From: Sulfuritalea sp.
GTDB lineage: Bacteria > Pseudomonadota > Gammaproteobacteria > Burkholderiales > Rhodocyclaceae
Direction of reading: 5' to 3'
Length of the DNA: 37,183 nucleotides
Assembly: GCA_030651305.1 (NCBI GenBank)
Contig: JAUSCI010000062.1
Location: 1-37,183, forward strand
Shown: positions 32,286-37,183 of the stretch, in pieces
Numbering within the stretch: position 1 is the first letter of the stretch
Layout of the letters: each line of letters starts with the position of its first letter
Translations under genes and position numbers: made by a program
The notes under the pieces: generated by a model
Told to the model about the DNA's origin: nothing
What the model saw: only the letters and a program-made list of their open reading frames with translations
The model's database searches: none

Positions 32286-34070
32286 TTACTCCACTCCGCC
32301 GAGATAGGCTTCCAGCACCGCCGGGTCCCTCTGCACTTCATCAGGCAAGCCCTCGGCGATCTTCTCGCCGAATTCCATGACGACTACCCGGTCGGCCAGG
32401 CCCATGACGAAGTCCATGTCGTGCTCGACCAGGAGGATGCCCATGCCTTCCGTCTTGAGTTTTCTGAGCAAATCGGCCAGGGTCTGTTTTTCCATGTAGC
32501 GCAGCCCGGCAGCCGGTTCATCCAAGAGCAGCAGACACGGGTCCGCGGCCAGTGCCCGGGCGATTTCGAGCGTGCGTTGCTGGCCCAGTGCCAGGCTGCC
32601 GGCCTGTTCGAACATGCTGTCCTTGAGACCGACGCGTTCTATCTGCCGGGCAGCTTCGGCGAGCAGGCGCTGTTCCTCGGCACGTTCCAGATGCAGTGTC
32701 GCCGGAAGCACACCCTTGGTACCGCGCAGGTGGGCGCCGATGGCGACGTTCTCCAGCACGCTCATGTTCGGCAACAGTCGCACGTGCTGGAAAGTGCGGC
32801 TCATGCCGCGGCGGGCGATCGCACGGGCGGTCAGGGAATCTATCCGTTCGCCGAGGAAACTTATTTCGCCTTCGCTGACCGAGCCGACGCCCGAGATGCA
32901 GTCGAACATGGTGCTTTTGCCGGCGCCGTTGGGGCCGATCAGAGCCATCACTTCGCCAGCACGCACGGTGAAGCTCATGTTGTTGTTGGCCACCAGCCCG
33001 CCAAAGCGCTTGAACACATTCCTGACATCAAGGATGTCGGCACTCGCTTGCGGCATGACATTCCTTGGCAGCGCGTCTCCTTGCGGCACAGTCCTGCTGC
33101 CGTGGTCCGCCGGCACCAGTCGGGCGAGGATCGGCCAGATGCCGTCGCGGGCGCGTTGCAGCACCAGCACCATCATCATGCCGAAGACGATCATTTCGAA
33201 GTTTCCCGAAGCGCCGAAGATCTTCGGCAGCAGGTCTTGCAGCCATTGCTTGAGGATGGTGATCAGTCCCGCCCCGAGCAGTGCCCCCCAGACATTGGCG
33301 GCGCCGCCGACCACAGCCATGAACAGGTACTCGATGCCGATGTGAAGGCCGAACGGAGTCGGATTGACGAAGCGTTGCAAGTGGGCGTAGAGCCAGCCAG
33401 AGAGCGCCGCGAACAGAGCCGCGATGAGAAAGATGATGATCTTCGATCGTGCAGTATCCACGCCCATGGCTTCGGCCATGACGGTGCCGCCTTTGAGGGC
33501 GCGGATGGCGCGACCTTCGCGCGAATCGAGCAGATTCCGGGTGATCCAGACCGCGGCCAGCAGCATCACCCAGATGACATAGTAGAAGGCACGTCCGCTC
33601 TTGAGCTCATGGCCGAACAGTTCGAGGGCCGGAATGCCGGAGATGCCGGTATGACCGCCGAGGAAGCCGAGGTTGCCGAACAGGAAGTAGATGCTGATGC
33701 CCCAGGCGATGGTTCCCAGTGGCAGGTAGTGCCCGGACAGCCGCAGGGTGAGCGCGCCAAGCAGCCAGGCGACGATGGCGGTGAGCAACAGTCCGGCGGC
33801 CAGGCCGATCCAGGGGGAACCCCCGGCCCAGGCCAGCCAATCCGGCAGCTCGGTCGCCGTGGTCAGGTAGGCAGTGGCGTAAGCGCCGAGGCCGACGAAG
33901 GCAGCCTGACCGAAGGAGGTCAGCCCGCCGACGCCGGTGAGCAGCACGACGCCGAGGGCAACCAGCGCGGAGAGGCCGATATAGTTGAGCAGGGTAATGT
34001 GAAACTCGGACAGGATCATGGGTCCGCTGCCGAGCAGGAGGAGAAAGAGGATCAGGATGGCGCGCTGCAT
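32286..34070 (-). CDS. Fused LivM-LivG permease/ATPase
   Basis: A 594-residue fusion of ABC permease and ATPase. The N-terminal half (about 1-320) has multiple membrane segments and the LivM patterns GGLTSFGQAAFVGLGAY and LFAALSGWLYAHLQRFVNP. The second half (about 350-594) is a LivG ATPase with GPNGAGKST, an atypical signature LALGQQRTLEIARAL in place of LSGGQ, Walker B LLLDEPAAGL and VEHDMDFVMGLADRV. LivM-LivG fusions are known in this family. ATG 34070 overlaps the livH stop (ATGA); an upstream start would overlap livH out of frame. It lies directly before livF. Confidence 0.92.
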   Translation of the reverse strand: MQRAILILFLLLLGSGPMILSEFHITLLNYIGLSALVALGVVLLTGVGGLTSFGQAAFVGLGAYATAYLTTATELPDWLAWAGGSPWIGLAAGLLLTAIVAWLLGALTLRLSGHYLPLGTIAWGISIYFLFGNLGFLGGHTGISGIPALELFGHELKSGRAFYYVIWVMLLAAVWITRNLLDSREGRAIRALKGGTVMAEAMGVDTARSKIIIFLIAALFAALSGWLYAHLQRFVNPTPFGLHIGIEYLFMAVVGGAANVWGALLGAGLITILKQWLQDLLPKIFGASGNFEMIVFGMMMVLVLQRARDGIWPILARLVPADHGSRTVPQGDALPRNVMPQASADILDVRNVFKRFGGLVANNNMSFTVRAGEVMALIGPNGAGKSTMFDCISGVGSVSEGEISFLGERIDSLTARAIARRGMSRTFQHVRLLPNMSVLENVAIGAHLRGTKGVLPATLHLERAEEQRLLAEAARQIERVGLKDSMFEQAGSLALGQQRTLEIARALAADPCLLLLDEPAAGLRYMEKQTLADLLRKLKTEGMGILLVEHDMDFVMGLADRVVVMEFGEKIAEGLPDEVQRDPAVLEAYLGGVE

Positions 34071-35107
34071 CACTCTTCCTCTTCGACGTGATGCGTGGTC
34101 AACGAGCGCCACACCAATACCGGAATTATCAGGGTGAAGACGATGACTTCCTTGAAGGCCGACGCCCAAAAGGACGAATACGATTCAAGCAAGCCGACCA
34201 GGATCGCACCGACGGCGGCGATCGGGTAGCTCGCAAGTCCGCCGACGATGGCGCCGACGAAGCCCTTGAGCCCGACCAGAAAGCCGGTGTCATAGTAGAT
34301 GGTGGTGATCGGCGCGATCAAAATGCCCGAGAGGGCGCCGATCAGGGCCGCAAGCAGGAAGGAAAGCTTGCCGGCCATCACGGTGGAGATGCCCATCAGC
34401 CTGGCTCCGGTGCGGTTGATGGCGGTGGCGCGCAAGGCTTTGCCATAGAACGTACGCTCAAAAAACTGGTAGAGAATCGCGATCAGGGTGACGGAGGCGC
34501 CGACGACCCACAGGGTCTGCCCGCTGATGACGATGCCACCGAGTTTGTAGCTGGCGTCCGAGAAGGCCGGTGTGCGCGAGCCTTCGGCGCCGAAGAAAAG
34601 CAATCCAAGTCCGACCAGGGCCAGATGCACTGCAACGGCGACGATCAGCAGTACCAGTACGGGCGCTTCGGCCAGTGGCTGAAAGGCCAGCCGGTAGATC
34701 ATGGGCCCCAGCGGTACGACCAGCATCAGGGTGAGGATGATCTGTAGCGGCATCGCCATTTCCGCCGGCTTGAGCAGGAAGATGGCGGCTGCCGCCATGC
34801 CCGGGTAGATCAGGTTCCAGGCAATGATTCGGGGCATGCGCCGGTGGCTGCCTCTCTGCAACGCCTGCACCAGATCCACCAGCGCCACGGTGACCCCTGC
34901 TCCGAGCAGCAGCCACAGTGTGCCGGGAGTCTTGCCGACCTGCAGGCTGGCCAGAGTCAGGGCGCCCAGGGCGACGAACTCACCCTGCGGGATGAAGATC
35001 ACCCGCGTTACCGCAAATACCAGCACCAGCGCAAGCGCCAGCAATGCGTAGATCGCTCCGTTGGTGATCCCGTCCTGCGCCAGCAGTATGGCGATCTGCA
35101 AGTCCAT
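34070..35107 (-). CDS. livH: Branched-chain-type ABC transporter permease LivH
   Basis: Inner-membrane permease, 345 residues from ATG 35107, somewhat longer than the usual ~290-300. Seen: the LivH start ([23 protein letters not shown]), [16 protein letters not shown], a basic loop after the second segment (RGSHRRMPR), the EAA-like loop [19 protein letters not shown] and [22 protein letters not shown] near the end. It pairs with the LivM half of the fusion to form the channel. The start lies 9 bp after the ligase stop. Substrate unknown. Confidence 0.9.
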   Translation of the reverse strand: MDLQIAILLAQDGITNGAIYALLALALVLVFAVTRVIFIPQGEFVALGALTLASLQVGKTPGTLWLLLGAGVTVALVDLVQALQRGSHRRMPRIIAWNLIYPGMAAAAIFLLKPAEMAMPLQIILTLMLVVPLGPMIYRLAFQPLAEAPVLVLLIVAVAVHLALVGLGLLFFGAEGSRTPAFSDASYKLGGIVISGQTLWVVGASVTLIAILYQFFERTFYGKALRATAINRTGARLMGISTVMAGKLSFLLAALIGALSGILIAPITTIYYDTGFLVGLKGFVGAIVGGLASYPIAAVGAILVGLLESYSSFWASAFKEVIVFTLIIPVLVWRSLTTHHVEEEE

Positions 35108-35115
35108 CGCCGGCG

Positions 35116-36975
35116 TCAGGCTGACGTGGGTCGCAGGATGACCCCGTCTGCCGGCATGCCGGCATACAGGCGGTCCACCAGCGCGGCACGGCGCGTCAGC
35201 ACGGCACGCTGGTTGATATAGCCCTTGTCGGTGATTTCGCCGGCATCGATCGAGGCTGGTTCGTCCATCAGCACTGCCCGGTCGGCAACCATGGAACTGC
35301 CGCCGCCTTCGGCCACCAGTCGCACCATGCCGGCGCGCACATGCGCCACCACGCGCGGATCCGCCAGCACCTGTGCCAGCGGGGCATCCGCCGCCAGGTC
35401 CGGGCACAGACTGCGGCAACCCGCCGGATTGGCAAAAATCAGGAAGCCCACGGCCTCGCGATCGTGCCCGGCCACGACGATGTCCTGCGCCACCGGCGCC
35501 AGCAAGGAAAGAGCATGTATGCGCAAGGCGCCGACATGCACCCAGACCCCGCTCATCAGTTTGAAGTCCTCGGCGATGCGGCCGTCGAACTCGATGCCTT
35601 TGGCATGATCCAGAGGATCCGCGAAACGCCCGGCATCGCCCATCAGGTAGAAGCCTTCCTCATCGAATGCAGCTTTGGTCAGTTCCGGCTCTTTCCAGTA
35701 ACCGGGCATCACGTTCGGACCGCGCACACGCAATTCCATCTTGGTGGCATTCGGCACCATCTTTATTTCGCACCCTGGTGCCGGCAATCCGATGACACCG
35801 GCGCGGTCGATCTTGAAATGCACGTTGGTGATCATCGGTGCGGTTTCCGTCGCGCCCCATGCGGACAGCATCACCGTGGCATGACCGCGTTCCTGAACGG
35901 AAAGCTCTTCCAGGCGGCGCCACAGGTTCTGCGGCAACGCCGCCGCCGCATAGAAAATCATGTCCAGATCGGCAAAGAAACGCTTGCGCAGGGCATCGTC
36001 CCGTTCCAGATACGGAATCAGCATGTCGAAGCCGCGCGGCACGTTGAAATACATCGTCGGCGACACATCGCGCAGGTTGGCGACGGTCTTTTCTATCAGT
36101 CCCGGAGCCGGCTTGCCTTCATCGACATACAGCGTGCCGCCGTTCTTCAGGATCATATTGAAGTTGTGGTTGCCGCCGAAAGTATGGTTCCAGGGCAACC
36201 AGTCGACCACCACCGGCGGCCGGGCTTCGAGGAAGGGCCAGTTCTGGACAATCGCCTGCTGGTTGGAACAGAGCATCCGCTGGGTATTGACGACGCCCTT
36301 GGGCACACCCGTCGAGCCCGAAGTAAACAGGATCTTGGCGATGCTGTCGGGACCGACGGCGGCGAAGGCACGATCCACTTCCGCTCCGCCGGGCGTCGCC
36401 AGCAATTCGCCGAACGAGATGATGGGCAGCCCGTCCTGCGCCTCGCCGCTGTCGGTCACCAACAAGGCACCGTGCATGTCCACTGCCCGCATCGCCGGCG
36501 CGAACCTGGCGCCATCGCAGGCGTAGATCAGTCCGGGATTGATCTGGTCGAGGATGAACCGCAGCTTGACATGATCCCGGGACATCACCGAATAGGCCGG
36601 CGAGACAGGAGCCACCGGCACACCGACGTGCATAGCGCCCAGCATCAGCAGGGCGTGATTGACACTGTTGTCGGACAGGATCACCAGCGGCCTGTCGACC
36701 GAGAGTCCCCGCTGTAGCAGGCTGGCGCCAATCGCACGCACTGCCGCCAATACCCCGGCATAGGTAAGCCTGCGCCAGTCCGGCCCCTGACGCTCGGCGA
36801 GGAAGACTCGGTCCGGCGCGGCCTGCGCCCAATGTTCGAGATACTCACCAACGCAGCGCGCATAAGGTCCGAGGCTGCGTGGGCAACTCAACAGAATGCT
36901 GCCGTCGCCGCGCTTTTCGGAAATCACGGCAGCCGGCGCAAAGCCTTTCAGCATGGAACTGCTTTCCTGGTTCAT
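35116..36975 (-). CDS. Feruloyl-CoA synthetase-like acyl-CoA ligase
   Basis: AMP-forming ligase of 619 residues, of the class annotated as feruloyl-CoA synthase. Seen: P-loop [10 protein letters not shown] (about 217-226), [24 protein letters not shown], the MGDAGRF hinge, [14 protein letters not shown], and the family's C-terminal [13 protein letters not shown] in place of the usual PRT.GK end. It should activate a hydroxycinnamate-like or other aromatic acid; the exact acid is inferred. ATG 36975 is preceded by AAGGAG; an upstream in-frame start at 37173 would overlap the binding-protein gene. It precedes livH, linking activation to uptake. Confidence 0.88.
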   Translation of the reverse strand: MNQESSSMLKGFAPAAVISEKRGDGSILLSCPRSLGPYARCVGEYLEHWAQAAPDRVFLAERQGPDWRRLTYAGVLAAVRAIGASLLQRGLSVDRPLVILSDNSVNHALLMLGAMHVGVPVAPVSPAYSVMSRDHVKLRFILDQINPGLIYACDGARFAPAMRAVDMHGALLVTDSGEAQDGLPIISFGELLATPGGAEVDRAFAAVGPDSIAKILFTSGSTGVPKGVVNTQRMLCSNQQAIVQNWPFLEARPPVVVDWLPWNHTFGGNHNFNMILKNGGTLYVDEGKPAPGLIEKTVANLRDVSPTMYFNVPRGFDMLIPYLERDDALRKRFFADLDMIFYAAAALPQNLWRRLEELSVQERGHATVMLSAWGATETAPMITNVHFKIDRAGVIGLPAPGCEIKMVPNATKMELRVRGPNVMPGYWKEPELTKAAFDEEGFYLMGDAGRFADPLDHAKGIEFDGRIAEDFKLMSGVWVHVGALRIHALSLLAPVAQDIVVAGHDREAVGFLIFANPAGCRSLCPDLAADAPLAQVLADPRVVAHVRAGMVRLVAEGGGSSMVADRAVLMDEPASIDAGEITDKGYINQRAVLTRRAALVDRLYAGMPADGVILRPTSA

Positions 36976-37046
36976 CTCTTTGTCTCCTTCCGGTTTTGAC
37001 GTGTTTGATCGACTTCCGACCCCGTCCTCGATCCACACCAGCGCCC

Positions 37047-37063
37047 CGCCGCATGAAGCGGCG
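37047..37063. other. Stem-loop between binding protein and ligase genes
   Basis: CGCCGC-N5-GCGGCG forms a 6-bp hairpin 52 bp after the stop of the partial gene on the minus strand. No T run follows, so it is not a standard terminator; such hairpins often stabilise binding-protein mRNA over the downstream genes. The 36976-37114 gap holds nothing else. Confidence 0.35.
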
Positions 37064-37114
37064 AGGCCGATGATGTGACACAGCGGCCTTTGTCGGTCGC
37101 TGTTCAGACGAAAC

Positions 37115-37183
37115 TTACTTGAGCAGCTTCCAGTCGCCGTTCTCGACGGTGGCCATAACCGCGGCACGCGCATCGAAGCCGTT
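37115..37183 (-). CDS. Probable ABC substrate-binding protein, last 22 residues
   Basis: The window ends inside a minus-strand gene whose last 22 residues are visible, finishing MATVENGDWKLLK and TAA at 37115-37117. Tails of this kind (a V.NG.W.LL ending) are common in periplasmic branched-chain-type binding proteins, and such a gene is expected at the head of this livH-livMG-livF operon. Too short for a firm call. Confidence 0.5.
   Translation of the reverse strand, partial: NGFDARAAVMATVENGDWKLLK

Noticed and set aside
31590-34091. 833-residue plus-strand ORF opposite the liv genes
   Set aside because: Shadow of livF and livMG, which have clear Walker motifs and overlapping stops and starts.

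Overview
The window looks like chromosomal DNA of a GC-rich betaproteobacterium, most likely a Rhodocyclales-type degrader of aromatic, alicyclic or steroid-like acids. This rests on gene content and family resemblance only (RelA-type stringent factor, one-chain class I fumarase, PimC/PimD-like acyl-CoA dehydrogenases, a feruloyl-CoA-synthetase-type ligase beside a Liv transporter); no rRNA is present to settle it. I see no rRNA, CRISPR array, transposase, integrase or phage gene, and no gap above 300 bp without a gene.

Region 1 (1-16.1 kb) is mostly housekeeping and signalling. It starts with the first two thirds of acetyl-CoA synthetase (minus strand), divergent from a UPF0114 membrane protein, class I fumarase and a small membrane protein with a pseudopilin-like tail. 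An OadA/PycB-type carboxyltransferase carrying two tandem biotinyl domains follows, then a minimal nucleotidyltransferase with a small overlapping partner gene. After these come glutamate racemase, a MASE2-GGDEF diguanylate cyclase, RelA, an EamA transporter, the zinc peptidase MtfA, a two-gene unit of degenerate c-di-GMP-type proteins (HD-GYP-like and GGDEF-EAL-like), and tRNA-His.

Region 2 (16.15-25.43 kb, plus strand) is one tight catabolic operon behind a good sigma70-type promoter: PimC-like and PimD-like acyl-CoA dehydrogenases, a large DmdC-type acyl-CoA dehydrogenase, a crotonase, a hot-dog thioesterase, a divergent ComB-family phosphatase, a MaoC hydratase, an acyl-CoA synthetase and a dienoyl-CoA isomerase. 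It ends in a 49-codon stub of an alpha/beta hydrolase. The order suggests activation, alpha-beta dehydrogenation, double-bond repositioning, hydration and thioester release of an unusual acyl-CoA.

Region 3 (28.12-37.18 kb, minus strand) is a second catabolic operon read towards the first: the tail of a likely periplasmic binding protein, a feruloyl-CoA-synthetase-like ligase, LivH, a fused LivM-LivG, LivF, a FadB-like fused hydratase/dehydrogenase and a thiolase, then an 8-codon remnant resembling the start of an acyl-CoA dehydrogenase. Together with region 2 it could supply uptake, CoA activation and a complete beta-oxidation round.

Between the operons (about 25.42-28.14 kb) sits a block of three minus-strand genes: a hemerythrin with a coiled-coil tail, an OsmC protein and a tandem HD/HD-GYP phosphodiesterase. 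Both operons end in a truncated gene exactly at the block's borders, so the block appears to have been inserted there, or to mark a deletion or rearrangement. This is the most notable structural feature of the window.
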